Counted from the first letter of the stretch, positions 1 through 9,204 are shown. The stretch is 64,000 bases of DNA from Colwellia sp. M166 (GCF_024585285.1 NZ_CP040755.1:186001-250000); one strand, 5' to 3'. Numbers and translations are program-made. The notes: a model not told the origin generated them from the letters alone.

Positions 1-1
1 G

Positions 2-538
2 CGTACTCATATCTTAAGTGTTATGGATGAAGCGATTGGCGGACATCGTGATGATATCTCGCAATTTGCTCCACGTATTCATACCATGAAAGTTCCACAA
101 GATAAAATCCGTGACATTATCGGTAAAGGTGGCGCAACAATTCGTCAGTTAACTGAAGAAACGGGCACTACCATTGAAATTGAAGATGACGGTACGGTTA
201 AAATTGCAGCAACTGACGGCGAACAAGCTAAAGATGCCATTGCTCGTATTACTGCACTGACAGCAGAAATTGAAGTAGGTACTATATACACAGGTAAAGT
301 GGTACGTATCGTAGACTTCGGTGCTTTTGTTAACGTCTTACCAGGTAAAGATGGTTTGGTACACATTTCTCAAATCTCTGAAGAACGTGTTAACGCTGTT
401 AGCGATGTATTAACAGAAGGTCAAGACGTAACTGTTAAAGTACTTGAAGTTGACCGTCAAGGCCGTGTACGTTTAAGCATGAAAGAAGCTGCTGAAAAGC
501 CGGCTACACCAGCGCCTGAAGCTGACAACGCAGAGTAA
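2..538 (+). CDS. pnp: Polyribonucleotide nucleotidyltransferase, C-terminal part
   Basis: PNPase degrades RNA 3' to 5' by phosphorolysis and is a core subunit of the RNA degradosome. The gene enters from the left edge of the window; only the last 178 codons are present, and the ATG at 23 is internal. The start of the fragment matches the linker after the second RNase PH domain ([19 protein letters not shown]). A KH domain follows with its GKGG loop ([13 protein letters not shown]), then an S1 domain ([20 protein letters not shown]) and a short Ala/Pro/Glu tail. A clear terminator lies 60 bp downstream and nlpI follows, the pnp-nlpI order known from Escherichia coli and relatives. Identification is certain; the catalytic half is outside the window. 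Confidence 0.96.
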   Translation, partial: RTHILSVMDEAIGGHRDDISQFAPRIHTMKVPQDKIRDIIGKGGATIRQLTEETGTTIEIEDDGTVKIAATDGEQAKDAIARITALTAEIEVGTIYTGKVVRIVDFGAFVNVLPGKDGLVHISQISEERVNAVSDVLTEGQDVTVKVLEVDRQGRVRLSMKEAAEKPATPAPEADNAE

Positions 539-601
539 TTTGCCTGCTGTAAATTAAGTTCATTAGCTGTATGACTAAAATATAGCTAATATCTTGTCGA
601 T

Positions 602-630
602 AAAAAGGGAGCTTAATTGCTCCCTTTTTT
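602..630 (+). terminator. Rho-independent terminator after pnp
   Basis: An AAAAAGGGAGC arm pairs with GCTCCCTTTTTT around a short AAT-rich loop and ends in a T run. It separates pnp from nlpI. Because the stem is flanked by A and T runs it could work on both strands. Confidence 0.85.
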
Positions 631-672
631 ATATACTCATGAGCATAAATACCCACTAGGATTCTGTTTTTC

Positions 673-1590
673 GTGCGCTTACTTCTTAAAAATAAATTTC
701 CCCAGGCTATATTATCCAAAGTATTACTGGTTTCAGGCTTATTATTCGCCCAAGGTTGTACTACCACTAATGATCAACACTCAGTTATAGGTGAGCTGAT
801 CATTGCTGAACCCATTGCCATTAACGTTAAAGATGAAATAGCGCTAGAGCGCTTAACTCAAGTGCTACAGCGAGCTAAGATTAATGACGAGCAGCGGGCT
901 GAGTTGTATTATCAACGTGGTATTAAATATGATAAATTCGGCTTGCGAGCATTGGCACATAATGACTTTAACCAAGCGATTAATTTAAAGCCCGATATGG
1001 TAGATGCTTATAACTTTTTAGGTATACACTTTATTCAGCTACAAGAATTTAATCAGTCATATGATGCCTTTGACTCAGTCATCGAATTGGACCCTAATTA
1101 TCAATTTGCTTATTTTAATCGTGGTGTCGCTTTATATTATGGCGGTCGACCCAACTTAGCGGTAGATGACTTTAAAGCCTTTAAAGCATACCAAGTCAAT
1201 GATCCTTACCGTGTGCTATGGCAATATTTAGCTAATGTCGAGTTAGATCAACAACAAGCTGAGCAAGATTTGATTGCTTCGGCAAAATTAATTGATGACA
1301 GCGTTTGGGCAAAAAATGTTATTAATCTCTACTTAGGTAAAATGAGTCAAGAGCTCTTTATTAAGCTTTTAACGGAAAATATTCATACCAACCAAGCGCT
1401 AACAGAGCGTTTGTGTGAAGCGTATTTTTATTTAGGCAAATATAGTCAAATGCAGGGAGATGTAAATGCGGCAATTAACTTTTTTAAACTTGCCATGAGC
1501 ACTAATGTTTATGAATTTGTCGAGCATAGATACGCCAAACTTGAGCTTGATCTCATGCGTCAAAATTTACAACAAAACAGTACACCGTAA
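673..1590 (+). CDS. nlpI: Lipoprotein NlpI, TPR adaptor
   Basis: NlpI is an outer-membrane lipoprotein with TPR repeats that in E. coli presents murein endopeptidases to the protease Prc. The 305-residue product has a basic N-terminus, a hydrophobic stretch and a lipobox (LLFAQGC, Cys about residue 29). Helical repeats follow from about residue 60, with classic TPR signatures (YYQRGIKYDKFGLRALAHND; AYNFLGIHFIQLQEFNQSYD; AYFNRGVALYYGGRPNLAVD). Length is close to the E. coli protein (294 aa). The start is a GTG at 673; no strong ribosome binding site is seen, so a slightly different start is possible. It lies between pnp and a putative membrane metallopeptidase that starts 14 bp after its stop, so the two are probably co-transcribed. 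Confidence 0.92.
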   Translation: MRLLLKNKFPQAILSKVLLVSGLLFAQGCTTTNDQHSVIGELIIAEPIAINVKDEIALERLTQVLQRAKINDEQRAELYYQRGIKYDKFGLRALAHNDFNQAINLKPDMVDAYNFLGIHFIQLQEFNQSYDAFDSVIELDPNYQFAYFNRGVALYYGGRPNLAVDDFKAFKAYQVNDPYRVLWQYLANVELDQQQAEQDLIASAKLIDDSVWAKNVINLYLGKMSQELFIKLLTENIHTNQALTERLCEAYFYLGKYSQMQGDVNAAINFFKLAMSTNVYEFVEHRYAKLELDLMRQNLQQNSTP

Positions 1591-1604
1591 ATACGTAGTA
1601 GTAG

Positions 1605-3041
1605 ATGACTAGCGGTAAAAAAATCACTATCACATTGATAAGCTTAGCGATGTTTATATTGCTAAGCTTATTTTTTTTCATCGCTGAGTATCGTGATAAA
1701 ATCAACCAAGCCACTATCACTCGCCAACAATTATCGTTACTCGAAACTTTTGATATTTTCACTAATACTGATGAACGATTAAGACAATTATTAAATAATA
1801 GCAATCGTCAGGCATGGTTACATTTAGCAAAGCTGCATGCCAATAATAGTGCCGATACTGCTTACCAGTTAGCAGAATATTTTCATCAGCATCAACAAAT
1901 TCAGGCAGCACAACTTTGGTACCGGCTAGCGATACGCCAACACCACACCCCAGCAAGAATAGCACTTGCGAGTAGCTATTTTGCACAGCAGCAATACTCG
2001 GCTATAAAACCATTATTATTACCGATCATCGCTAATGCCGATGCACTAGCACTATTGTATGAGCTTGCCCTCTATCAAGGTGATGTGTCATTTATTGAAA
2101 ATTATAAAAAACAGTTAGCACAAGGCAATAGTGCGGCACTCTATCTTGAATTAAAAAAATTCTCTGTATTTGACTCGAAGTCAGTACAATCGGTAAATAC
2201 AGAAAATAGCGTATCAAAGTTATCATGTTTTATCGATGTGCAGTTTTTTGCCACGAACTTAACCGGCTTGAGACATGCGGAGCAGTTAATTAGTGTTTTT
2301 GAACAGCATCGTTTGGCTAAGTTTATTTGTTTGAAAGCACCTAAGTATATTGCCGTTGATACGGTCAAATGTTCGAATCTAGCACATGAAAAAATAGCCT
2401 GTAAGGCTACTGTTTGGATGAATCGAAAGGCTATCAACGCACGTTATCTTGCTTTGGTGGTGGCTGAAGGAGGAGCTAATGTTGATAACGGAATTTTGTA
2501 TCTCGATCAAAATGATGATATTGACGTTTTAGTTCATGAACTAAGTCATTTAATCGGCTTTGTTGATGAGTACCCATTACCCGCTCAACATCAAAGGTGC
2601 CAACAACTTCAACAAAGCCCCTTTGCACATAATCTGGTTGTTTTACCGGAGTATTACCAAGGAGACCGTGCAAGCGTGAGAGCAAAAGTATTATCGCAAG
2701 TTCCCTGGCGTAGTTTAATTAAAGACACCACAGCGATATTATCTCGACATCAAAAGGGCTGGCAATTACTTACACCGACTAAATACCAAGATGAAGTGGG
2801 GCTATTTCCGGCAAAGTCTTGTGATAAACACAGTGAAATTCAAGCGTTTAAACCTTTGACCCAGCGTACAAAATTACAGTATTTTGAAATGATCTTTCCT
2901 GCAGCTTATATTGATATTTTTCGATTGGCTCCGAAGCGTTTTTTAATGCCAAGCTATCACTTTAATATCAGTCGAGATTTGGCCGTTCAGGGACATTATG
3001 GTCAGGCGAGGGAAGTGCTGCAATCAACGTTATTTGAGTAA
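1605..3041 (+). CDS. Putative membrane-anchored metallopeptidase with TPR/Sel1-like repeats
   Basis: I do not recognise a named family. The 478-residue protein has one N-terminal membrane helix (about residues 7-25, no lipobox), so the rest is likely periplasmic. Residues about 50-190 are helical repeat-like (AWLHLAKLHANNSADTAYQL; LWYRLAIRQHHTPARIALAS). The C-terminal half carries a zinc-peptidase signature, HELSHLIGFVDEY, with His311, Glu312, His315 and a following Asp-Glu-Tyr. This resembles the M64-type motif HExxH...DEY but is one residue shorter, so family membership is inference. Several cysteines, some in the catalytic half, may form disulfides. It starts 14 bp after nlpI. NlpI is known to organise cell-wall hydrolases and the protease Prc, so a role near envelope proteolysis is possible but unproven. 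Confidence 0.72.
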   Translation: MTSGKKITITLISLAMFILLSLFFFIAEYRDKINQATITRQQLSLLETFDIFTNTDERLRQLLNNSNRQAWLHLAKLHANNSADTAYQLAEYFHQHQQIQAAQLWYRLAIRQHHTPARIALASSYFAQQQYSAIKPLLLPIIANADALALLYELALYQGDVSFIENYKKQLAQGNSAALYLELKKFSVFDSKSVQSVNTENSVSKLSCFIDVQFFATNLTGLRHAEQLISVFEQHRLAKFICLKAPKYIAVDTVKCSNLAHEKIACKATVWMNRKAINARYLALVVAEGGANVDNGILYLDQNDDIDVLVHELSHLIGFVDEYPLPAQHQRCQQLQQSPFAHNLVVLPEYYQGDRASVRAKVLSQVPWRSLIKDTTAILSRHQKGWQLLTPTKYQDEVGLFPAKSCDKHSEIQAFKPLTQRTKLQYFEMIFPAAYIDIFRLAPKRFLMPSYHFNISRDLAVQGHYGQAREVLQSTLFE

Positions 3042-3097
3042 ACATTTAGCCAATTACATTTATTTGACATTAATTGACTAAACATTATTTGTTGGCG

Positions 3098-3319
3098 TTA
3101 ATTAGTGTGTTCTTTTAGTGCCTTGACTGGCGTTATTTCCTTTAAATTTGATGCTGCATTTACGTATTTTTGTTGCTGTATGACGATGTTATTTCGAACT
3201 TTCGCTATTGGCCACATAGTGTTGTTATTAAATATCAATAGTTCTCGCTCTAATGACGCTTTATCATTTTTCGCTGAGTTAATTTTTGTTGTATTTACAA
3301 ACCATGAAAATAGTTTCAT
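3098..3319 (-). CDS. Small hypothetical protein, 73 aa
   Basis: Unrecognised small protein. It is preferred over the overlapping plus-strand frame because its ATG at 3319 follows a good Shine-Dalgarno sequence (GAGGAG, 8 nt before the start on the minus strand). The product begins MKLFSWFVNTTK and is otherwise hydrophilic, rich in Lys and Asn, with no membrane helix and no known motif. It is convergent with the metallopeptidase gene and divergent from the csd fusion gene. No function can be assigned. Confidence 0.5.
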   Translation of the reverse strand: MKLFSWFVNTTKINSAKNDKASLERELLIFNNNTMWPIAKVRNNIVIQQQKYVNAASNLKEITPVKALKEHTN

Positions 3320-3482
3320 ACCACGGGCTCCTCAAATTACTTACATTAAGTTATAGCGTAAATTGTTTGTTTTTGCAGACTAAAGTTGAATATTTTTTGC
3401 TATATTTATTCATTCCCTGAGTCTAACAATGCTAAGTTACGATATAATTATGGCAACTTAATGAAAGCACTATTATATTTCT

Positions 3483-5165
3483 ATGGAAAAATTTTCTTTT
3501 ACCCATTTTCGCCGACAATTCCCTATTTTAGAAAACTTGGTTAATGAGCACTCGTTAGTTTATTTTGATAATGCGGCGACAACTCAAAAGCCAGTTTGTG
3601 TGATTGAGAGTCATAATAATTATTATCAACAAAGCAATGCTAATGTACACCGGGCTTCTCATGCCTTAAGTGCCAGAGCCACTGCTGCCTATGAAAGTGC
3701 GCGAAAAAAAGTCAAAAAACTGCTCAATGCCAATGCCGAAGAAGAAATCATTTGGACTAAAGGCAGTACTGAAAGTATTAATTTAGTTGCACAAAGCTGG
3801 GGACGCACATCATTGCAACCCGGTGATGAAATCGTCTTAAGTTATAGTGAGCATCACGCTAATATTGTGCCTTGGCAAATAGTAGCAGAGCAAACGGGAG
3901 CAAAAATAAAGGTGTTACCTTTAAACAAAGCAGGCCAAATAGCGATAGCTCAGCTAGAAGACTTTATTGGTGAACGTACGCGTATTGTTTGCGTAGGCCA
4001 TATCTCTAATGTCATAGGTCGAATTAATCCGATAGAAAATATTATTCGAGTGGCTAAAAAGTATCAGGCTTTAACATTGATTGATGGCGCACAAGCCATC
4101 GCACATTTAAAAGTTGATGTAAGTGACTTAGATTGTGATTTTTATGTTTTTTCTGCTCATAAAATGTATGGACCAACCGGCATAGGTGTCTTGTATGGTA
4201 AGCAAGAGTTATTAGAGCAAATGCCGCCGTATCAAGCGGGTGGTGAAATGATCAAAACCGTGAGCTTTGAACAAACAACCTTTAACCAGTTACCGCATAA
4301 ATTTGAGGCTGGCACACCTAATATTGCCGGTGTTATCGCATTGGGGGCGGCACTCGAGTTCCTTGAGCAACAAGATTATTCTGGCCTTGTTACTTATGAA
4401 ACAGCGCTAAAAAAATATTGTTTTAGGCAGTTATCATCGATACCAGCCCTTGAATTTATTGTTGATGAAGAACCTGATATTCCTATATTTTCATTTACTC
4501 TGACAGGGCATCATAATCACGATATTGCTACGGCACTCGATAGTGTTGGTATTGCGGTACGTGCTGGGCACCATTGCACTATGCCATTAATGCATTATCT
4601 TAATATTACCGGTTGTATAAGATTGTCTTTATCAGCCTACAATAGCATGCAAGAGGTTGATTTTGTTGTACAACAACTAGAAAAATTGACTCAAACTGAT
4701 GCTCAGTCACTCAGCACATCGTCAGTTAATGAAATAGCTGAGGCTAATTTCCCTCAAGCTGATCGCTTAACCGTTGATAACATTCTTAGTTTGTTTGCTA
4801 AAGCAAAAAGTTGGGATAGTAAACATCGAGAAATTATGATGCTAGGTAAAAAGCAATTACCTCTAGCTGCTAAAGATAAAACCCCGTTATCGCTAATTTC
4901 GGGTTGTGAAAGTCATGCTTGGTTAGTAGCTAATGAAAATACAGACGGAAAGTTCTGCTTTAAAGCGGATAGTGACGCTAAAGTGATTCGAGGCTTATTA
5001 ACAATAATTTTAGCTGCTGTCGATAATAAAACAGCCGCGCAAATCCACGCTTTTGATATGAATAGTTATTTTTCTGAGCTCGGCTTGTTGCAGCATTTAA
5101 GCCCTTCACGTGGCAATGGTGTACGGGCCATTGTGCAGAAAATTCAACAACTCGTTGCTGATTAG
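3483..5165 (+). CDS. Cysteine desulfurase fused to a SufE/CsdE-type sulfur acceptor
   Basis: The 560-residue protein joins two partners that are separate in E. coli (csdA and csdE). Residues 1 to about 405 form a PLP-dependent class V aminotransferase fold of the SufS/CsdA group: PLP lysine in FSAHKMYGPTG (Lys227) and active-site cysteine in AGHHCTMPLMH (Cys365). Residues about 430-560 are a SufE/CsdE domain with its persulfide-accepting cysteine in SGCESHAWL (Cys475). The desulfurase takes sulfur from cysteine; the fused domain would accept and pass it on for Fe-S cluster or tRNA chemistry. The gene converges with tcdA; E. coli also places csdA-csdE beside csdL/tcdA, which supports a Csd rather than Suf assignment. 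The start lacks a strong ribosome binding site. Confidence 0.93.
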   Translation: MEKFSFTHFRRQFPILENLVNEHSLVYFDNAATTQKPVCVIESHNNYYQQSNANVHRASHALSARATAAYESARKKVKKLLNANAEEEIIWTKGSTESINLVAQSWGRTSLQPGDEIVLSYSEHHANIVPWQIVAEQTGAKIKVLPLNKAGQIAIAQLEDFIGERTRIVCVGHISNVIGRINPIENIIRVAKKYQALTLIDGAQAIAHLKVDVSDLDCDFYVFSAHKMYGPTGIGVLYGKQELLEQMPPYQAGGEMIKTVSFEQTTFNQLPHKFEAGTPNIAGVIALGAALEFLEQQDYSGLVTYETALKKYCFRQLSSIPALEFIVDEEPDIPIFSFTLTGHHNHDIATALDSVGIAVRAGHHCTMPLMHYLNITGCIRLSLSAYNSMQEVDFVVQQLEKLTQTDAQSLSTSSVNEIAEANFPQADRLTVDNILSLFAKAKSWDSKHREIMMLGKKQLPLAAKDKTPLSLISGCESHAWLVANENTDGKFCFKADSDAKVIRGLLTIILAAVDNKTAAQIHAFDMNSYFSELGLLQHLSPSRGNGVRAIVQKIQQLVAD

Positions 5166-5217
5166 TCTTGTTAGTTATGGCGGGCGTTTTACGCTTAATT
5201 GTAAGCGCTCAAAAGGC

Positions 5218-6003
5218 TTAACTAAGGGCCTTTTTTAAATATTTATCCATAGCTTTGCCGACTGCAAAAAATGCAAAACATGCGGTAACATGCGTTGCCG
5301 CACCAAAACCACCACTACAATCTAGACGCATTGCACCGTCATTTGATTGCTTAGCATGGCAAACATTTCCATCAGGATCAGGATAGCGCAGCTGCTCACT
5401 AGAAAATACCGCATCGATAGCAAACTTACGCTTAACATTACGTGAAAAGTTATATTCACGACGCAATTGATTACGAACTTTAGCGAGTAGTGGGTCTTGA
5501 AATGTTTGGCTTAAATCGGCAATAGCGATTTTGCTAGGATCTACTTGTCCACCAGCACCGCCAATAGTAACAATCGGGAGTTTATTACGTTTACAATGCG
5601 CGATAATGGCACTTTTGACATTAACGGAATCAATAGCATCAATAACGTAATCATATGAATTTGAAAGTAATTCTTTAATATTTTCTAGGGTGATAAAATC
5701 TTCGATAGTGTTAACACGACAATCTGGATTAATCTGTATTATTCTATCACGCATAACATCGACTTTACTTAAACCAACAGTTTCGGTTAAGGCATGAATT
5801 TGTCGGTTGATATTTGTCAGACATAAGTCGTCGAGGTCAATTAAGGTTATTTGGCCAACACCATTACGCGCAAGTGCTTCAGCAACCCAAGAGCCAACAC
5901 CACCGATGCCTATCACACAGAAATGTGCTTGCTGCAAAGCTGCACTTTGACTGTTACCGTACAGCCGTGCAATACCACCGAACCTTAATTGATAATCTGA
6001 CAT
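5218..6003 (-). CDS. tcdA: tRNA threonylcarbamoyladenosine dehydratase TcdA (CsdL)
   Basis: TcdA uses ATP to cyclise t6A37 in tRNAs decoding ANN codons to ct6A, and in E. coli it cooperates with CsdA/CsdE. The 261-residue protein has the E1-like/ThiF fold: nucleotide-binding loop IGIGGVGSWVAEALARNG near residue 32, then LIDLDDLCLTNINRQIHA, DAIDSVNVK and TIGGAGGQVDPSKI. Length matches E. coli TcdA (268 aa). The C-terminus has a hydrophobic helix, as in the E. coli protein. It ends 52 bp from the convergent cysteine desulfurase-CsdE fusion, a partner in the same pathway. Confidence 0.94.
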   Translation of the reverse strand: MSDYQLRFGGIARLYGNSQSAALQQAHFCVIGIGGVGSWVAEALARNGVGQITLIDLDDLCLTNINRQIHALTETVGLSKVDVMRDRIIQINPDCRVNTIEDFITLENIKELLSNSYDYVIDAIDSVNVKSAIIAHCKRNKLPIVTIGGAGGQVDPSKIAIADLSQTFQDPLLAKVRNQLRREYNFSRNVKRKFAIDAVFSSEQLRYPDPDGNVCHAKQSNDGAMRLDCSGGFGAATHVTACFAFFAVGKAMDKYLKKALS

Positions 6004-6060
6004 TATTTATTCACTAGCTTGAAAATTCGCTGCGCATTATAGCAGTCCTGATCCGTAATA

Positions 6061-6330
6061 CTAAGCATGTAAACAACAAATACCTCGATAAATAAGACAT
6101 TTTTTTGCTTCTCCCTTAGCGGATTGAGCATTTATTTGTGTTATGTATTTATTTAACTTATTTTCAATATTAAAGCTTGTGATGGCTAGCGCAAGATAGG
6201 CTAGGGGTAAATAAAGTAAGTTGGTTAATATTTCAGCATTTATTAATATCGGCAACAAAGAAATGAGCAATATTAAGCTAACAATTAGTAATAAATGTAA
6301 TATTTTTATCGATTGAATCATGGTTTTCAT
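6061..6330 (-). CDS. Small membrane protein, 89 aa
   Basis: Unrecognised. The ATG at 6330 follows a GGAG ribosome binding site at 9 nt spacing, which supports translation. The product has two predicted membrane helices (about residues 8-30 and 36-54), then a hydrophilic segment with Lys and Gln and a Cys-rich end (KKCLIYRGICCLHA). It sits alone between tcdA (same strand, 57 bp away) and the divergent AraC-type regulator. No function can be assigned. Confidence 0.6.
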   Translation of the reverse strand: MKTMIQSIKILHLLLIVSLILLISLLPILINAEILTNLLYLPLAYLALAITSFNIENKLNKYITQINAQSAKGEAKKCLIYRGICCLHA

Positions 6331-6459
6331 AAAATTAATCTCCGTAATGACTGTTTTTATTCGTTGAAATTCTATTCTAACGCTTGTGTTGAGTAAAAAG
6401 GGGTGGCATATTTGACATTATTAGTGGTGATTGTGCCATGTTGTTTCAGGTGAAATAGA

Positions 6460-7446
6460 ATGAATGTAGTTATTTTGGCGACAAATCAATGTGTAGTGTC
6501 GGCTGTTTATGGCTTAGTTGATGTTTTTTATGCGGCTAATTATTGCTATGAACAGCGTTATAGCAATAGTGAACATACCGCTATTACCTGTAAAATAGTA
6601 ACAATTGATAACCAAGCCGTGACGGGTTATAACGGTGTCAGCATTAGTCCTAATGTCCGGCTTAGTGAGATAGAAAAACCGGATATTATTATTGTTTCCT
6701 CTTCGGTTCGTGCCGTTATTGAATGCTGTGCAGATGATATTATGGTTGAAAATATACCCTTGGTTAAGCACTGGCTTAACGAATATCATACACAAGGTAC
6801 TACCGTTGCAAGTTACTGTACAGGTAGCTTTTTATTAGCTTCTTGTGGTTTATTAAAGGGTAAAGTGGCGACTACACATTGGCGCAGTGCCGATTTATTT
6901 AAGCGATTATTTCCATCGGTTCGTCTCGACTGTGATCGCATGCTCATTGATAATGGTGACGTGGTTTGTTCAGGAGGTTCAATGTCTTATATTGATCTCG
7001 CCTTACACTTAATTGCTAAAAGTATCGGTCAAGATATTGCCTCTGATTGTGCAAAGTTATTGGTTTTTGATCCGGTTAGACAAAAGCAATCGCCTTATGT
7101 TACGTTTCAGGCGCAAAAATCGCATGATGATCAGGCTATATTAAAAGCGCAAGAGTGGATTGAATCTCATTTTAGTCAGGAGATTTTAATTGATGACTTA
7201 GCGGTGTTAGTTGGGCTGGGCGCGAGAACCTTTAAAAGACGTTTTAAGCAAGCTACCGATGAAACCCCGATTAGTTACCTACAAAGGATAAGAGTTGAAC
7301 ATGCTAAGGTGCGATTGGAAAAAACCACTGAAGCCATTAATCAAATTATATGGACGAGCGGATATGAAGACGTCAGTAGTTTTCGACAGTTATTTAAACG
7401 TTTCACCGGTGTAACACCAAAAGAGTACCGGCAGAAATATTTGTGA
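6460..7446 (+). CDS. GlxA-family transcriptional regulator (DJ-1/PfpI plus AraC domain)
   Basis: The 328-residue protein has two domains. Residues 1 to about 190 are a DJ-1/PfpI-like (class I amidotransferase-like) sensor domain, with the nucleophile-elbow cysteine in VASYCTGSFLLASCG and then TTHWRSADLFKRLFP. Residues about 225-328 are an AraC/XylS DNA-binding domain with two helix-turn-helix motifs (LAVLVGLGARTFKRRFKQ; IIWTSGYEDVSSFRQLFKRF) ending in TGVTPKEYRQKYL. Relatives such as GlxA, FtrA and CdhR control catabolism of small nitrogen compounds. The start is supported by an AGGTG ribosome binding site 7 nt upstream. It stands alone, so the target is not evident. Confidence 0.9.
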   Translation: MNVVILATNQCVVSAVYGLVDVFYAANYCYEQRYSNSEHTAITCKIVTIDNQAVTGYNGVSISPNVRLSEIEKPDIIIVSSSVRAVIECCADDIMVENIPLVKHWLNEYHTQGTTVASYCTGSFLLASCGLLKGKVATTHWRSADLFKRLFPSVRLDCDRMLIDNGDVVCSGGSMSYIDLALHLIAKSIGQDIASDCAKLLVFDPVRQKQSPYVTFQAQKSHDDQAILKAQEWIESHFSQEILIDDLAVLVGLGARTFKRRFKQATDETPISYLQRIRVEHAKVRLEKTTEAINQIIWTSGYEDVSSFRQLFKRFTGVTPKEYRQKYL

Positions 7447-7486
7447 GTTAACTTTATATTATAGGCTTTAACACTTTATATTGGTC

Positions 7487-9034
7487 TTACGGTGCTGTCG
7501 CAGCAGGCAGTTTAACGGTAAATTCGGTTTGTTGTTCATCGATAATATTAAAGGCTATTTCACCTCGTTGAACTTGTGTCATCAACTTAGCTGAATATGT
7601 ACCTAAGCCTGTCCCAGAGCGATGATTTGAACTGCTATATTTTTCAAATAAACTTGCACGCATGCCCTGTGGAATAGCACCTTGATTAGTTAATCTAAAG
7701 CTTACTTGCTTATCCTCATAAGCTAATGAAATTACTATTTTTTGCTCTGTTGGTGAGGCTTCTACGGCATTTTTTATTAGGTTGTTGAATATTGATAAGC
7801 AAAGTAATGGCTCGGCTAAAATAAAATGCTCGTTGTCAAAGCCGTTAAGCTCAAATGTCAGGTTTTTATCCTGACTGTCTTTTAGTACCGCATTAATGGC
7901 GTCATTGACCAATATATTTAAGTTTGTTACTTGCGGCATAAGGGGATAAATACCTTGTTCAATTTTATATAAATTGAGCGAGTTATTTATCATGCTGATG
8001 ACATTGTTTACTGCGCGATTAATTGATTTTGCTGCACTTTTATCTGCTAAGCGATAGGTCTCAAACAAGATATTACTCAGTGGAGCCTTTAAGTCATGAT
8101 GGGTGATTTTTTCAATATCTTCGCGTAATTTAGCATTATCTTCCAGCGTTGCTACCTGAGCAGACAAAGCGAGCTGTTGCTGCTGTAAACGGATATGAGT
8201 GGCAACGCGGGCACGTAGTAAGTCGCCATTTAATGGTTTGGTAATATAATCAACTGCACCTAAATCAAAGCCATATTTAATATCATCAATCAATGCTTTA
8301 GCACTCAGAAATATGATCGGAATATTAGCGCTAACCGGGCTTTCTTTAAGTTTTCTACAGACTTGGTAGCCGTCCATATCAGGCATCATAATATCAAGCA
8401 GAATTAAGGCAATATTATACTTATTACTGGCCACTATCCGAAGGGCGTGTTCGCCGGACTTCGCTGCCATCACGCGGTAGTGTTCACGTAAATTTCCAGC
8501 CACAACGTCGATATTACTACTTTCATCGTCAACGACCAATATCGTGGCTTTTTCTGTAGCTAGGCTTGAGTTCTGACTAACCGAGGCTTGAATCGATGAG
8601 TCATTTAGCGCTGATTTTTTCAGACTGTCGGCGAAGATATCAGCTTGTGTCAGTTCAAATAAGGCGACAATAACTGACTTCTTTTTAAATGGAGGCAGTA
8701 GATAAATACTCTGTTGAGCGGGGGCTTTATTGTTATCAGCACAATGCGTCTTTGTGTCGGATTGTGCTCGTTGATGTGCAAGTATCAATAATGGCAATTG
8801 CTTAGTGTTCGATACTTTTGCTAATTCATCGCGAAAAGAAAAGATGCTTGTTTTTGTTAATGTGTCCGAACAAATCAATAATTTTATGGTTGAAAATTGA
8901 GCATATTCTAAAGCATCGTCAACACTTTCGATGCAAGCGATTGCTGATTTTTTTACACCACAGGAGAGTAATATTTTAGCGAGCGCTTCGCGAACTAATC
9001 GGCTTTCATCAACAATTAAAATATGGTCAAGCAC
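7487..9034 (-). CDS. Hybrid sensor histidine kinase with two receiver-like domains
   Basis: A soluble 515-residue signalling protein. Residues 1 to about 120 are a degenerate receiver domain: it keeps an acidic start (ILIVDES) and an Asp (LICSDTL), but the conserved lysine region reads YLLPPFK, with Pro where Lys is usual. Residues about 165-280 form an intact receiver (LVVDDESSN; LLDIMMPDMDGYQ; YITKPL). A coiled linker leads to an H-box (ITHHDLKAPLSNIL), then a HATPase domain with N-box NLIKNAVEA and G-box GTGLGTYSAK. There is no membrane segment, so it senses internal signals or receives phosphate from another kinase. The start is a GTG. It converges with the GlxA-type regulator. No partner gene is adjacent. 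Confidence 0.88.
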   Translation of the reverse strand: MLDHILIVDESRLVREALAKILLSCGVKKSAIACIESVDDALEYAQFSTIKLLICSDTLTKTSIFSFRDELAKVSNTKQLPLLILAHQRAQSDTKTHCADNNKAPAQQSIYLLPPFKKKSVIVALFELTQADIFADSLKKSALNDSSIQASVSQNSSLATEKATILVVDDESSNIDVVAGNLREHYRVMAAKSGEHALRIVASNKYNIALILLDIMMPDMDGYQVCRKLKESPVSANIPIIFLSAKALIDDIKYGFDLGAVDYITKPLNGDLLRARVATHIRLQQQQLALSAQVATLEDNAKLREDIEKITHHDLKAPLSNILFETYRLADKSAAKSINRAVNNVISMINNSLNLYKIEQGIYPLMPQVTNLNILVNDAINAVLKDSQDKNLTFELNGFDNEHFILAEPLLCLSIFNNLIKNAVEASPTEQKIVISLAYEDKQVSFRLTNQGAIPQGMRASLFEKYSSSNHRSGTGLGTYSAKLMTQVQRGEIAFNIIDEQQTEFTVKLPAATAP

Positions 9035-9175
9035 AAATAAAATACCACTGTTTTTACAATAAGTTTAATAATATAAGGATTGTAACGTTAATGTACTGAA
9101 GTTTAAATAGCGGCTCGAATAAGTGATGAATTATTGTTGCTATTGCTGTTGTTAGGAGGTCAGAGTCTGAAATTT

Positions 9176-9204
9176 AAAAAGGCAACACTAAGGTTGCCTT
9201 TTTT
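9176..9204 (-). terminator. Terminator of gltA
   Basis: AAAAAGGCAAC pairs with GTTGCCTTTTTT around a 6-nt loop. On the minus strand it lies about 40 bp after the gltA stop and ends in T residues. The near-symmetric A/T flanks mean it could also stop plus-strand transcription. Confidence 0.85.

Noticed and set aside
3105..3356. 83-residue plus-strand frame
   Set aside because: It overlaps a minus-strand frame that has a proper ribosome binding site, and has none itself.
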